From Bacteroidia bacterium (GTDB taxonomy: Bacteria; Bacteroidota; Bacteroidia; Bacteroidales; Dysgonomonadaceae): a stretch of DNA of 64,000 nucleotides. Shown piece after piece: positions 23,763 through 33,418 of this stretch. The stretch lies in contig JAUNUM010000001.1 in assembly GCA_030538215.1 (NCBI GenBank), forward strand, positions 63,472 to 127,471, written 5' to 3'. Each line of letters starts with the position of its first letter. Within the stretch, counting starts at the first letter, position 1. The notes beneath the pieces are model-generated. The model searched no databases. It saw only the letters and a program-made list of their open reading frames with translations, and was not told the origin of the DNA. The translations under genes were made by a program, and so were the position numbers.

Positions 23763-24266
23763 ATGAAACAATCAGCATTACATTTAATTATTGTGTTGTC
23801 AGTCGTTTTTGGATTGACGACGTGTGGAACAGCACAAACCGCAGCTGAAAAGGAAGCTGTTGCCGGCGAAGTAAATCAGCGCGTAAATAATTTCGATTTT
23901 ACGTTTAAGGCTACCTATGCTTATCCTATCGGATTCAAATCAATCTATCTGTCGCCTTATTACGACGTGAAAGTTAATTCCGATACCGTTCGAGTGTATT
24001 TACCATATTATGGTCGTGCGTACGTGGCACCAATGAACCCAAACGAAGGAGGAATTAAATTTACCAGTACCGATTTCGATTATCAGGTTGTTCCGAGCAG
24101 AAAGAGAGGGAACTGGCAAGTGAATATCCGGACAAGAGATACGGGGCGTGAAATATTTCTCTATTTCGATATCTGGGAAAACGGAAGCGCCCGGCTGAAC
24201 GTTACTGACACCAACCGGCAACCGATCTCGTTTCAGGGGAATATTGAGACGGGGAAGCAGGAATAA
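23763..24266 (+). CDS. DUF4251 exported protein
   Basis: The 167-residue protein has an SPII-type signal peptide (VFGLTTC, Cys about residue 21). Its body contains the DUF4251 features: DFTFKATYAYP, LSPYYDVKVNSDTVRVYLPYYGRAYVAPMN and GGIKFTSTDFDYQV. DUF4251 proteins are small beta-rich envelope proteins of Bacteroidetes with no known role. The gene is 48 bp after the membrane protein gene. Confidence 0.8.
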   Translation: MKQSALHLIIVLSVVFGLTTCGTAQTAAEKEAVAGEVNQRVNNFDFTFKATYAYPIGFKSIYLSPYYDVKVNSDTVRVYLPYYGRAYVAPMNPNEGGIKFTSTDFDYQVVPSRKRGNWQVNIRTRDTGREIFLYFDIWENGSARLNVTDTNRQPISFQGNIETGKQE

Positions 24267-24373
24267 GTTAGTTTATAGTTCTGAGTTATTAAGTACATCG
24301 TCTTAATTACTTTATATTATTATCAGCAGTGCTAATAAACAAAAACTTGTTTTTGCGCTTAATAGTCTAAAAC

Positions 24374-24432
24374 AATATAAACCATTAAGAGGTTAAGAAT
24401 AAAAAAGATCTTCATTTCTTAATGGTTTCATA
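24374..24432. repeat. extended inverted repeat joined to copy B
   Basis: AAACCATTAAGA upstream pairs with TCTTAATGGTTT inside copy B of the 93-bp repeat, giving an alternative longer stem at this site. Copy A lacks the upstream arm. Confidence 0.7.
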
Positions 24433-24502
24433 AAGAGAATGAAGAAATAAATCGTGTCGATTTATTTATGAATACTATAAACTAATTTATGTTTGGTACT
24501 TA
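24410..24502. repeat. 93-bp two-hairpin repeat, copy B
   Basis: This copy differs from copy A (18540-18632) at one base. It ends 14 bp before the ATG of the M28 peptidase gene, so it would lie in the promoter or leader of that gene. Confidence 0.92.
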
Positions 24503-24516
24503 GGGGTTTATAGCTT

Positions 24517-25758
24517 ATGAAAAACACATACAATATTGATATGGCTCAACAACAAGTTTTCTCAACAACACAACAACATCTGCACGTGCTCTGCAACGAC
24601 ATAGCCGACCGCAGCGTGGGAAGCGAAGGAAACCGAAAGGCTACCGATTATTTCAAAAAAGAGCTTGAAAAAAACAATTGGCACACGGAAGAAACGTTGC
24701 TCAAGGTGGTAGACTGGGAAACCAACGGGGCTACGCTACAGTGCGGACAAACCGACTATGAAGTGTTTTCGAGCCCCTACTCTTTGGGATGCGATGTGCA
24801 GGGAGAATTGTCGCCCATAAGCAATATTGATGAACTTGAACAGACCGATTTGCGGGGAAAAATTGTGTTACTGCACGGCTCAATAACAAAAGAACAGATA
24901 ATTCCCAAAAACTTTGTGTTTTACAACCCCGATGAGCACAAACGCGTGGTTTTGGCACTCGAAAAAAGCGGCGTGCAGGCTATTATTTGTGCAACAGGGC
25001 GAAATTCGGCTCTCGCCGGCGGGGTTTATCCTTTCCCGATGTTTGAAGATGGTGACTTCGATATTCCTTCTGTTTTCATGAAAGACACCGAAGGCGAAAA
25101 ACTGCTGGAAGAACGCGGAAAGGTAGTTGTCTTGAAATCCGATGCCCGGCGCATTCCGCAAACAGCTTACAATGTTGTCGGAAGAAAAAGCGGCACATCC
25201 GGCGCCCAGTCCATCATCGTAACCGCACATATCGATGCCAAGCAGGGCACTCCCGGCGCCATCGACAACGCCACCGGAGTAGCCGTTTTGCTGCTTCTCG
25301 CTCAACGTCTGAGAGACTATGCCGGTAAGCACAACATCGAATTGGTCGCCCTCAACGGCGAAGATTATTATGCCGTGCCGGGACAAATGAAGTATCTGGA
25401 ACAAAACCAACTCAACTTCCCCAATATGCTGCTCAATATCAATATAGACGGGTTAGCGTATCGGGAGGGGAAAACATCGTTTTCGCTATTTCAGCTTTCG
25501 CCGGATATGGAAGTGGTCGTACAACGCATCGTACAAAACACACCCGATGCCGAAATCGGACTGCCTTGGTATCAAGGCGACCACAGCATGTTTCTGCAGA
25601 ACGGTTGTCCGGCAATTGCCGTTAGTTCGTCGTGGTTTGTAGAGAACATGGAAACGCAAAACGTAACGCATACGCCCAAAGACAACCTCTCGATTGTCGA
25701 TTTCGAGAAAGTAGATAAAGCGGCTGCTTGTATTTACGAAATGATAAACAGTTTCTGA
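24517..25758 (+). CDS. M28-family metallopeptidase
   Basis: The 413-residue protein has a PA-type insert (about residues 95-200) and an M28 catalytic domain with IIVTAHIDAKQGTPGAIDNATGVAVLL (His and Asp metal ligands), LNGEDYYAVPG (catalytic and bridging acidic residues), NINIDGLAY and a late His in GDHSMF. It is an aminopeptidase of two-zinc type. No signal peptide is seen, so it is probably cytoplasmic. The 93-bp repeat abuts its start. Confidence 0.87.
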   Translation: MKNTYNIDMAQQQVFSTTQQHLHVLCNDIADRSVGSEGNRKATDYFKKELEKNNWHTEETLLKVVDWETNGATLQCGQTDYEVFSSPYSLGCDVQGELSPISNIDELEQTDLRGKIVLLHGSITKEQIIPKNFVFYNPDEHKRVVLALEKSGVQAIICATGRNSALAGGVYPFPMFEDGDFDIPSVFMKDTEGEKLLEERGKVVVLKSDARRIPQTAYNVVGRKSGTSGAQSIIVTAHIDAKQGTPGAIDNATGVAVLLLLAQRLRDYAGKHNIELVALNGEDYYAVPGQMKYLEQNQLNFPNMLLNINIDGLAYREGKTSFSLFQLSPDMEVVVQRIVQNTPDAEIGLPWYQGDHSMFLQNGCPAIAVSSSWFVENMETQNVTHTPKDNLSIVDFEKVDKAAACIYEMINSF

Positions 25759-25811
25759 AAAATCAACTTTCCACAGAATTATATATACAAGACACACCCA
25801 ACAACTTTTTT

Positions 25812-27509
25812 ATGATGAACGAAGACAGATTATCGCACATGATGGTTTTACCATACGACATATCTACGCTGAAAATGCGAAACGGCAGCTTAATCGAAAT
25901 TACCCAAAACACCATTGAGCGACTGAAAGCCAATGAGGAATTTAGCATCTCGGATATTGAGGAAATCGATGCCGAGTTTTATTGTAACGTTGCCTACAAA
26001 GAAAAAATATATCCCGTAAACATCTATTACAGAACGTTTGATTACGAAACTATCGAAAACTTCAGACACGTACACGCCATAACCGACGACGAAAACGAAA
26101 TTTTGAAACAATCTGACGAAGGGGTGATGGTCGTTATCGAAAATCAGGATAATCCGCTGGACGCGTTCCACCTGCATCTGAAATTACTACACGCTATTTT
26201 TCCGGATAACATCCTCGCCGTACTCGATTACAGCGCCGGAAAACTCCTCAACGGAAACTGGACAGCCCGCGCCGCGGAAGCATCGGCACCGCCAAGTCCC
26301 ATCTATCTTTTTTCTATACACGGAGTGAGCAACGAGCATGATAACACGGCATGGATACACACGCACGGACTGCTGCGCTACGGACTGAGCGAGTTAGATA
26401 TTTTGCAATCGCCCGAAGAGTTGCACTATGATCATCAGATGCTGTTACAAGCGTTGGCAACCTTCAAATTATACAACGGCGAGAGCGAAGATGCTTACAT
26501 CGGCATTCTTTCAGATGAAACTCCCATTGTATGTGCCATGATACCATGGCCGCTGGCCGAAGACTACTATAAGATGAGAGGAAAAGAATTGCCTTATATG
26601 TTTACGGATAAAAATCCGCACGATGAAGAAGAGGCGCACAGTGTAGTATTTCTTTACACATCGGAAGACAACTATGAAAAAGGCATATACGACACCTTGG
26701 ATGTGTTGGAGAAAGAGCAGTTGGATAATCCGCTCTATTTCTTTACCACAGCCGAAACACAGCGGATGAAAACGTTGGCGCAAGAGCGTGTTTCGATTCT
26801 AAGGCAGGTTGTGGGAAAAGAGGGATATTCGGCTATCGTGAAAATGGGTATCATAGTGGATGATGAGCATAAAGATGCTTCGGAAGATGAAGAAGAACAG
26901 GAACAGCGCGAATATTTGTGGTTTGAGCTTTTGGCGATAAATGACTCTATCCTCACACTGAAAGCTACGCAAGATGCCTACTACATCGAACGCGTGCGCG
27001 AAGGCGCTGAAATCGAACACGATGCGACCGACCTCACAGATTGGATTATTTACGCGCCTGATGCTACCATTGGTCCCGATGAAGTTTACTTGTTGCAAGA
27101 AGACAAACGACAGGCTTTTGTGGGAGAAGAGCCGCAAACATTGGAAGAGAAACTCGTTTACTGGCACGAAATTGACAAGCACAACAAGGTAATCGAGGCC
27201 ATTGAGCAGATACCCGACGAAGAGCGCACGTTTGACCTGATAGAAAAACTGGCGCGCGCATACAACAATGTGGACAGGGAGGAAGACGCGTTAAAACTGA
27301 TGAAAACCGTGCAGGAAGAAGGCGCCGACGATGCAAAGTGGAATTTTAGGATGGGCTACGCCTATTTTTATCGTTCGGAAGGCGACCGGGAAGGGAATCT
27401 GCTGTTAGCCATCAATCATTTTAGCAAAGCGCACTCGTTAGACCCTGCCGACCCCGATGCTCCGGCTTTTATAAAATATTGTAAAGAGGGGCTGGCGGAT
27501 TTACAGTAA
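25812..27509 (+). CDS. DUF4026 and DUF2314 protein with TPR-like C-terminus
   Basis: The 565-residue protein has an N-terminal region with the features of DUF4026 (about residues 1-270). A DUF2314 domain follows, with EYLWFELLAINDSILTL...DLTDWIIYAPDATIGPDEVYLL (about 375-450). A TPR-like helical tail runs from about 470 to the end (LARAYNNVDREEDALKLM, AINHFSKAHSLDPADP). No enzymatic motif is visible; the domains are of unknown function. I chose the ATG at 25812 because the upstream open frame runs into the end of the M28 gene. It is 53 bp after that gene, on the same strand. Confidence 0.75.
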   Translation: MMNEDRLSHMMVLPYDISTLKMRNGSLIEITQNTIERLKANEEFSISDIEEIDAEFYCNVAYKEKIYPVNIYYRTFDYETIENFRHVHAITDDENEILKQSDEGVMVVIENQDNPLDAFHLHLKLLHAIFPDNILAVLDYSAGKLLNGNWTARAAEASAPPSPIYLFSIHGVSNEHDNTAWIHTHGLLRYGLSELDILQSPEELHYDHQMLLQALATFKLYNGESEDAYIGILSDETPIVCAMIPWPLAEDYYKMRGKELPYMFTDKNPHDEEEAHSVVFLYTSEDNYEKGIYDTLDVLEKEQLDNPLYFFTTAETQRMKTLAQERVSILRQVVGKEGYSAIVKMGIIVDDEHKDASEDEEEQEQREYLWFELLAINDSILTLKATQDAYYIERVREGAEIEHDATDLTDWIIYAPDATIGPDEVYLLQEDKRQAFVGEEPQTLEEKLVYWHEIDKHNKVIEAIEQIPDEERTFDLIEKLARAYNNVDREEDALKLMKTVQEEGADDAKWNFRMGYAYFYRSEGDREGNLLLAINHFSKAHSLDPADPDAPAFIKYCKEGLADLQ

Positions 27510-27540
27510 GTTTGCGGCAAATATTTTTGATTGGAACCAT

Positions 27541-27568
27541 AAAAAAAGCGGCGTCTGCCGCTTTTTTT
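27541..27568. terminator. bidirectional terminator between DUF4026 gene and GH20 gene
   Basis: A perfect 12-bp stem with GTCT loop (AAAAAAAGCGGC / GCCGCTTTTTTT) serves both convergent genes. Confidence 0.95.
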
Positions 27569-27573
27569 ATTTA

Positions 27574-29532
27574 TCAATCTCCCAAATACTCCACTTTCAA
27601 ATTCTCAATTTTCCCGTTGAATTTACCCACTCCTTTTAGCGGGAAAACCAACGTTTGCACCCATTTGCGTTTGTCTTTTTTCACGTGAGTATCGTCTTTG
27701 TGCGGAATGGTTTCGAGCTTATCTTTCAATTCTCCGTTCACAAAAAGAGCGGTAAAGGCATTGGTTCCCTCAATGGCGATGGAAACTTTTTGTCCCAAAG
27801 GTACGGAATAATTAAACTGATAATCGTATCCGTTGCGACTGAAACCCAATCGGCCGTCTTGGGGATTGAGAAGATAGAACACGGAATTATCCGATGTAAA
27901 CAAAGCTGTACCACGCGTGTTGGCACGAGCCGTAACATCGAAGCTTACACGATAATTCCAGCCAATATCATCCAACTTTTGGTTCAAGGCTTTTCCTTGA
28001 CGCGGCTTCTTCACCTCAAACACCACGCCCGCCACCGACTTGACGGGAATAGCCAAGCGATTTTGCCCCGGTGCTTCGCTCAGCGCTTTTCGTTTCGAGT
28101 CGAAATCGGCAAACGGAAGTTGTACATTTTTTCCCGTCCACATTTTCACGGCAAGCGTTTGCATGGCAGGAAACAGACGATGATACACATCTTGTGTGCT
28201 AATTCCATTACCCACTTGGTCGTTCCACACGGCAAACATTCCGCCTTTTATTTGTGGATGTTTCTCTTCAAAAATCTCTTTCCCGATAACGGCCGGTGTC
28301 CAATTTTCGTAAATATGCTTTGTGTTCAGATAGTCGTGATAGTATCCGGCGGCAGGCACAATGTACAATATGCCGTCGGGCACGCTCAACACGTCGTAGC
28401 CCAATTTCATCATATCGTGCGGTTGCGCATAACCGTTATACCACACGTTCATCAGCACATCGTCCACCTTCACGGGTGTTTTGCCTTTGGCGTGTGTGAG
28501 CGCGCCCCAAAGCACCGCTTTTTTACCGTATTTTTCCACTTCCTTGATGTAATAATCGGTAAAATAACGGAATTTCTCCACCACTACGCTGTCTTTGTTG
28601 CTGTATTCGTCGGTTCCGATGTGTACGTATTCGTTCACAAACACGGGATTGTCGCCTTCGAGATATTCTTTGAAAAGTCCGTCTAAAAACTCGTATGTTT
28701 TCGGGCTAAACAGGTCTAAATGATCCATTCCATACTCTTCGCTGCCAATTTCGGGCATGAAATGCGAGAATGCCAACGTATGCGCCGGAGCGTCAATTTC
28801 GGGAATAACGGTTACACCTTGCGCCAGCGCGTCTAATTGAAATTGACGAAATTCGTCTTTTCCGTAATGCCCATCCTTGGCCGTCAGGCCGGGATAAGTT
28901 TCGCTTTCTAAACGGAACGCCGAGTAGGTTTTGCTCCAATCGTCGCCAAAATGCTGAATAAAACCATTGTCGTTTAAATGCACCTGAAAGGTGTTCATTT
29001 TATAATACGACATGAGTTTTACCACCGATTGCAGGTAATCCATCGGAAAAAACTTGCGTCCCACATCGAGCATAAAGCCTCTTTTCGGATAATCGGGATA
29101 GTCTGTAATAACACCTTGTGGCAGTTCGTTCGACTGTTCCAGCATTTGCAGCAATGTGCGTGTGCCCCAATATAGCCCGGTGGTGCTGTTGGCTGTAACC
29201 AATACTGAATGTCCGATTTCAATCCTGTACGCTTCGTCGCCATATTCTTTCAGTAAATCGGGTTGTAATAAAAAGCGAATATCTTTTTCGTTCTTTTTAT
29301 TCATGGCGATAATTTTTGGTTTTGCACCAAACATTTTTTTATAATCAGCTGCAAATTGTGAGGCTACGCCTATTTCCAAAGCATCGGCTTGAATTTTTGT
29401 TTTTGCAGAAACTGTAAAAGTGCCGCTTCCTCCCTGCCAGTCGCGCAGTTCGGGAATGACAAACGGTTTTTGATGCTGCGCCAATGTCGATAACGAAATG
29501 AGCAGCGATAATGCTACAAGTAGATTTTTCAC
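27574..29532 (-). CDS. beta-N-acetylhexosaminidase, GH20
   Basis: The 652-residue protein has a signal peptide (STLAQ), a GH20b N-terminal domain (about 25-145), the catalytic TIM-barrel (from KRGFMLDVGRKFF) with the acid pair in HIGTDEY (D308, E309; the usual form is HxGGDE), and a C-terminal beta-sandwich (about 530-652) of LamG-like type. It removes terminal GlcNAc or GalNAc from glycoconjugates in the periplasm or on the surface. It follows an alkaline phosphatase gene by 19 bp. It could act on the same host-type glycans as the distal PUL, but the two are not linked. Confidence 0.9.
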   Translation of the reverse strand: MKNLLVALSLLISLSTLAQHQKPFVIPELRDWQGGSGTFTVSAKTKIQADALEIGVASQFAADYKKMFGAKPKIIAMNKKNEKDIRFLLQPDLLKEYGDEAYRIEIGHSVLVTANSTTGLYWGTRTLLQMLEQSNELPQGVITDYPDYPKRGFMLDVGRKFFPMDYLQSVVKLMSYYKMNTFQVHLNDNGFIQHFGDDWSKTYSAFRLESETYPGLTAKDGHYGKDEFRQFQLDALAQGVTVIPEIDAPAHTLAFSHFMPEIGSEEYGMDHLDLFSPKTYEFLDGLFKEYLEGDNPVFVNEYVHIGTDEYSNKDSVVVEKFRYFTDYYIKEVEKYGKKAVLWGALTHAKGKTPVKVDDVLMNVWYNGYAQPHDMMKLGYDVLSVPDGILYIVPAAGYYHDYLNTKHIYENWTPAVIGKEIFEEKHPQIKGGMFAVWNDQVGNGISTQDVYHRLFPAMQTLAVKMWTGKNVQLPFADFDSKRKALSEAPGQNRLAIPVKSVAGVVFEVKKPRQGKALNQKLDDIGWNYRVSFDVTARANTRGTALFTSDNSVFYLLNPQDGRLGFSRNGYDYQFNYSVPLGQKVSIAIEGTNAFTALFVNGELKDKLETIPHKDDTHVKKDKRKWVQTLVFPLKGVGKFNGKIENLKVEYLGD

Positions 29533-29551
29533 TTTATGGGTCTTCTTTTAA

Positions 29552-31183
29552 TTATAATTTTTCAACTAGTTTTTTCGGCAAATAAAACGTGTCATTTTTA
29601 TCCATATACACCACCACCGAACCAATATCAAACGGCTTGCCGTTGAGTTTAGCAACCGATGAAAAGGCTTTTATTTCCAGTGTGTTCCTGCCTTTTTTAA
29701 CCGTTAGGACAGGAAAATCGGGGTCTTTTTTGTTGATGGTGTATTGTTCTCCGGCGAAAACATCGCCGTGTTTCGCGAAAATATTATCGGACAGTTCCTG
29801 CAACGACACTTCCAGCCCCGACACTTGCTGCAAATACTTATTTACATCCGTGTTACGCACATTTCCACGCAAAATATCATCCTGCGGATGGTACGATGCC
29901 AACAGCGCTTCCTCGCCCGTGTGTCCGCCTGTGGTGTACCCGAAACAGGTGCGCGAATTAAGAATATTCACAATATTGTGCGCCAAGTTGTTGCTCGTGC
30001 CCACTTTGGTATAATCGCCTTCTTTGTAGTTTTTGGAAGAAAGCAACGATTGCAGTTCTTCGTCCGTAATATCTATTCCCGTGTATTTTTTGAACTCACT
30101 TTTAATATTTTCGGGCTGAGTATTCACTAAAATAGCTTCAATGCCGTTTGCCGAGAGTTTGTAATTCGATACAGCTTCAAACAACTGATGAATAGTGAGT
30201 TTATCGTATCCGGGGCAATCTTTCGAACCAATGGTAAAGCCACTGTTTCCATGGTCGGACATAATTATAACCGCCGTATTTCCGTCTTTTTCGGCAAAAT
30301 CCATTACTTTGCCCACCGCTTCGTCAAAGGCAAGATATTCGGTAATAATTCCGATGGGGTCGTTGGCGTGCGCCGCCCAATCCACTTGGCTGCCTTCTAT
30401 CATCAGAAAGAAGCCGTTTTTGTTTTCCGAAAGGATTTCCAGCGCTTTTTCTGTCATTTGCGAAATTGATGGTACTTTGTCGGGATTTCGGTCTATATCG
30501 TACGGCAAAGCCCGGTCGCCGAACAGCGCCCATACTTTTCCGTTTCCGTTGTAGTTCAACAACGCGTTTCTATCGTCCTGAATTAATGTAGTTCCGTTAC
30601 TCTTAAAATGTTGCTTAATATCATCCGTCAAAATACCGTTTCCACCTCCAAACATCACGTCCATATTCTGATATGCCATTTGTGGAGCAATAAATTTATA
30701 AGCGCTACGAGAGTGATAATGCGAAGCAAAATCGGCAGGCGTAGCGTGGGGAAATTCGCAGGTAACTACCAAGCCAACGGCTTTGTTTTGCAATATCCTG
30801 GAAGCTTCTAAAATGGTTGCTGCAGGCTGATAAGTCCGGCTTGCATCCACCGGATAAATATCGTTATCGGAATCAGCTTCGGGATATATGGCGACGTTAC
30901 TTGTTTTTTGCAAAACGCCAGTAGCGTATGTCGATCCGGTAGGCGCCGAATCGCCGATAGGTGCGTTGGATGAATGTGTAGTTACCGTTCCCGTAAAATG
31001 AGGATCAATATGTAAACGGTCGCCCATTTTGTTGTAAAATTTATACCATCGGGCGGCAGAATAAACACCAACCGAAGTCCCGTCAGGAATCATTACGATT
31101 ACATTTTTTACTGGACGCACATCCTGAGCAAAGGCTGTTATCGTGGTTATTAACAGCGCAAGTAGTAAACTTAATTTTCTCAT
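29552..31183 (-). CDS. alkaline phosphatase (PhoA family)
   Basis: The 543-residue exported protein (signal peptide ending TAFAQ) has the metal and nucleophile blocks of the family: VIVMIPDGTSVGV (D34), GDSAPTGSTYATG (S79 nucleophile), CEFPHATPADFASHYHSR, MIEGSQVDWAAHAND, IIMSDHGNSGF and GGHTGEEALL. It hydrolyses phosphomonoesters in the periplasm. It heads a two-gene operon with the GH20 enzyme, divergent from surE. Confidence 0.92.
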   Translation of the reverse strand: MRKLSLLLALLITTITAFAQDVRPVKNVIVMIPDGTSVGVYSAARWYKFYNKMGDRLHIDPHFTGTVTTHSSNAPIGDSAPTGSTYATGVLQKTSNVAIYPEADSDNDIYPVDASRTYQPAATILEASRILQNKAVGLVVTCEFPHATPADFASHYHSRSAYKFIAPQMAYQNMDVMFGGGNGILTDDIKQHFKSNGTTLIQDDRNALLNYNGNGKVWALFGDRALPYDIDRNPDKVPSISQMTEKALEILSENKNGFFLMIEGSQVDWAAHANDPIGIITEYLAFDEAVGKVMDFAEKDGNTAVIIMSDHGNSGFTIGSKDCPGYDKLTIHQLFEAVSNYKLSANGIEAILVNTQPENIKSEFKKYTGIDITDEELQSLLSSKNYKEGDYTKVGTSNNLAHNIVNILNSRTCFGYTTGGHTGEEALLASYHPQDDILRGNVRNTDVNKYLQQVSGLEVSLQELSDNIFAKHGDVFAGEQYTINKKDPDFPVLTVKKGRNTLEIKAFSSVAKLNGKPFDIGSVVVYMDKNDTFYLPKKLVEKL

Positions 31184-31217
31184 TTGTTGAATTGTGATTA
31201 TTTTCAGTCTAAAACAC

Positions 31218-31225
31218 CAAAGTTA
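31218..31225 (-). promoter_or_regulatory. -7 box of the alkaline phosphatase operon
   Basis: TAACTTTG on the minus strand, 34 bp before the ATG. No recognisable Pho-box repeat was found. Confidence 0.55.
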
Positions 31226-31311
31226 ACAAATTGTTGTGTTTTTTTGCGGCACAGACCTCAATTTAACGATTTTGTAACACTTTGCATACACGAAAAGTCG
31301 ATGAAATTTAT

Positions 31312-31319
31312 TAAGTTTG
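31312..31319 (+). promoter_or_regulatory. -7 box upstream of surE
   Basis: TAAGTTTG lies 26 bp before the surE ATG. Confidence 0.55.
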
Positions 31320-31345
31320 TTCTTAATTTTATAAAGAAGTAAATA

Positions 31346-32110
31346 ATGAACAGTACAAAACCTCTTATCCTCGTGAGCAACGACGATGGATATCAGGCAA
31401 AAGGAATTATTTCGCTTATTGAAGCGATGAGAGAGTTGGGCGATGTTATTGTTTTCGCTCCGGAAATGCATCAATCGGGTATGTCGTCTGCCATAACAAC
31501 GCTACAACCGTTGAGAAGCAGAATTTACAAACAGGAAGAAGGACTTACGGCATATATGTGCACGGGAACTCCGGTGGATTGTGTGAAACTGGCGTTGAAC
31601 GAATTTTTGGATCGCAAGCCCGATTTATTAGTTTCAGGCATTAATCACGGTTCCAACGCGGGAATCAGCGTAATATATTCGGGAACGATGGGAGCTGCCA
31701 TTGAAGGATGTATTTCTGAAATCCCTTCGCTTGGTGTTTCTTTGTGCGAATATTCATACGATGCCAATTTTACACACGCTTGCGAAGTAGCTAAGAAAAT
31801 GGCCAAAACTGTTCTCGAAAAAGGACTTCCAAAAGGTATCTGTTTAAACATAAATGTTCCGTCAGGCGAAATAAAAGGAATTAAAATAACATCGCAAACA
31901 CAAGGAAAATGGGTAAATGAATACCGACGTTCTGCCGATGGAAACGGGCGAGATGTTTTTTGGATGACCGGAAATTTCGAGAACTGGGAAGAAGATAATG
32001 TAAATACCGATGAATGGGCGTTGGCAAACGGATACGCGGCAGTTGTTCCCGTGAAAATTGATATGACTGCACACGATTTTATTCCTGAACTGAAAAATTG
32101 GGAATTGTAG
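31346..32110 (+). CDS. surE: 5'-nucleotidase SurE
   Basis: The 254-residue protein has the SurE N-terminus ILVSNDDGYQAKGI with the metal-binding DD pair (D13, D14), the SGMSSAIT block and SGINHGSNAGISVIYSGTMGAAIEG. It is a cytoplasmic divalent-metal phosphatase acting on nucleoside monophosphates. It is followed 43 bp later by lpxB on the same strand, as often seen in Bacteroidales. Confidence 0.95.
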   Translation: MNSTKPLILVSNDDGYQAKGIISLIEAMRELGDVIVFAPEMHQSGMSSAITTLQPLRSRIYKQEEGLTAYMCTGTPVDCVKLALNEFLDRKPDLLVSGINHGSNAGISVIYSGTMGAAIEGCISEIPSLGVSLCEYSYDANFTHACEVAKKMAKTVLEKGLPKGICLNINVPSGEIKGIKITSQTQGKWVNEYRRSADGNGRDVFWMTGNFENWEEDNVNTDEWALANGYAAVVPVKIDMTAHDFIPELKNWEL

Positions 32111-32153
32111 AGACACGACATGCCACGTCTCTACGGATGTTTAAAAATATAAA

Positions 32154-33317
32154 ATGAAATATTACTTTGTAGTTGGTGAAGCTTCAGGCGATTTACACAC
32201 ATCAAATTTGATGAAATCGCTGAAAGAACACGATAAAAATGCCGATTTTCGTTTCTTTGGGGGCGATCTCATGCTTGCCCAAGGCGGTACTTTGGTAAAA
32301 CATTATCGCGAAATGGCGTTTATGGGAATTATTCCGGTGTTAATGAACGCCAAAACCATTCTTAGCAACCTTACTTTTTGCAAAAAAGATATTGAAGAGT
32401 ACCGCCCCGATGCGGTTATTTTGGTGGATTATCCCGGATTTAACCTGAAAATTGCGAAATTTGTAAAAACTCAACTGAATATTCCTATTTTCTATTATAT
32501 CTCACCTAAAGTGTGGGCGTGGAAAGAGTATCGGGTAAAATCCTTCAAAAAATATGTGGACGAGATGCTTTGCATCCTACCCTTTGAAGTTGATTTTTAC
32601 AAAAAACACAACTATCCGGTTCACTACGTCGGTAATCCATCAGTAGATGAAATCAATACACGTGACTATAAAGACGAAACATTTTCAGAATTTATCACCG
32701 CCAACGAACTTCCCGACCGACCAATTATCGCACTACTCGCCGGTAGCCGAAAACACGAAATATCCAAAAATCTGCCTCCCATGCTGCAAGCAATAAAAGG
32801 ATTCGAAGACTATCAGTTCATCATTGCAGGAGCGCCGGGCATTGAACCGCATTTTTACGATGATTTTATAAATGGATTTCCACTAAAAGTATTATTTAAT
32901 CAAACGTATCGCATTCTTGCACAATCGCAGGCAGCGTTGGTTACATCGGGAACAGCTACGTTGGAAACAGCTTTATTAAATGTTCCTCAAGTAGTTTGTT
33001 ATCGTACATCAATGCCTAAGTTATCATATTGGGCTTTCAAAAACATCTTGCATACTCCTTACATTTCGTTGGTCAACCTCATTTGTGGAAGAGAAATAGT
33101 TATGGAATTTTTTGCCAAATATTTCACTATCGATAATATCCGTAAAGAGCTTATTCAGCTTCTCCACGTGAAGAATTATCGAAAAAATATGCTGGATAAC
33201 TATGCCGAGATGCGCCGAATATTGGGAGGAACAGGTGTATCTAAAAAGGCAGCTGAAATAATTGTTAAGAAAATCATGGTAATGCGAAATAATGCTCAAC
33301 AAGCAAAAGGAAGCTAA
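32154..33317 (+). CDS. lpxB: lipid-A-disaccharide synthase
   Basis: The 387-residue protein begins MKYYFVVGEASGDLHTSNLM, the LpxB glycosyltransferase N-terminus, and contains MAFMGIIPVL, IDYPGFNLK-type (VDYPGFNLKIAKF), YYISPKVWAWKE and LLAGSRKHEI. It joins UDP-2,3-diacylglucosamine and lipid X at the inner membrane in lipid A synthesis. Length is normal. Confidence 0.95.
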   Translation: MKYYFVVGEASGDLHTSNLMKSLKEHDKNADFRFFGGDLMLAQGGTLVKHYREMAFMGIIPVLMNAKTILSNLTFCKKDIEEYRPDAVILVDYPGFNLKIAKFVKTQLNIPIFYYISPKVWAWKEYRVKSFKKYVDEMLCILPFEVDFYKKHNYPVHYVGNPSVDEINTRDYKDETFSEFITANELPDRPIIALLAGSRKHEISKNLPPMLQAIKGFEDYQFIIAGAPGIEPHFYDDFINGFPLKVLFNQTYRILAQSQAALVTSGTATLETALLNVPQVVCYRTSMPKLSYWAFKNILHTPYISLVNLICGREIVMEFFAKYFTIDNIRKELIQLLHVKNYRKNMLDNYAEMRRILGGTGVSKKAAEIIVKKIMVMRNNAQQAKGS

Positions 33318-33418
33318 AATAACTTGTATATCATTCAACGAAAACAGAAAATAATCTTGCCGTTTATTCTATTTTTTCTTTCCTTTGCAAGAGCAAATTT
33401 TTATAAAAAAACAGACAG

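Noticed and set aside
27655-28686. 343-codon open frame on the plus strand
   Set aside because: It lies wholly antisense to the GH20 gene, has no recognisable domain and is rich in His and Phe, as expected of the opposite strand of a real gene.
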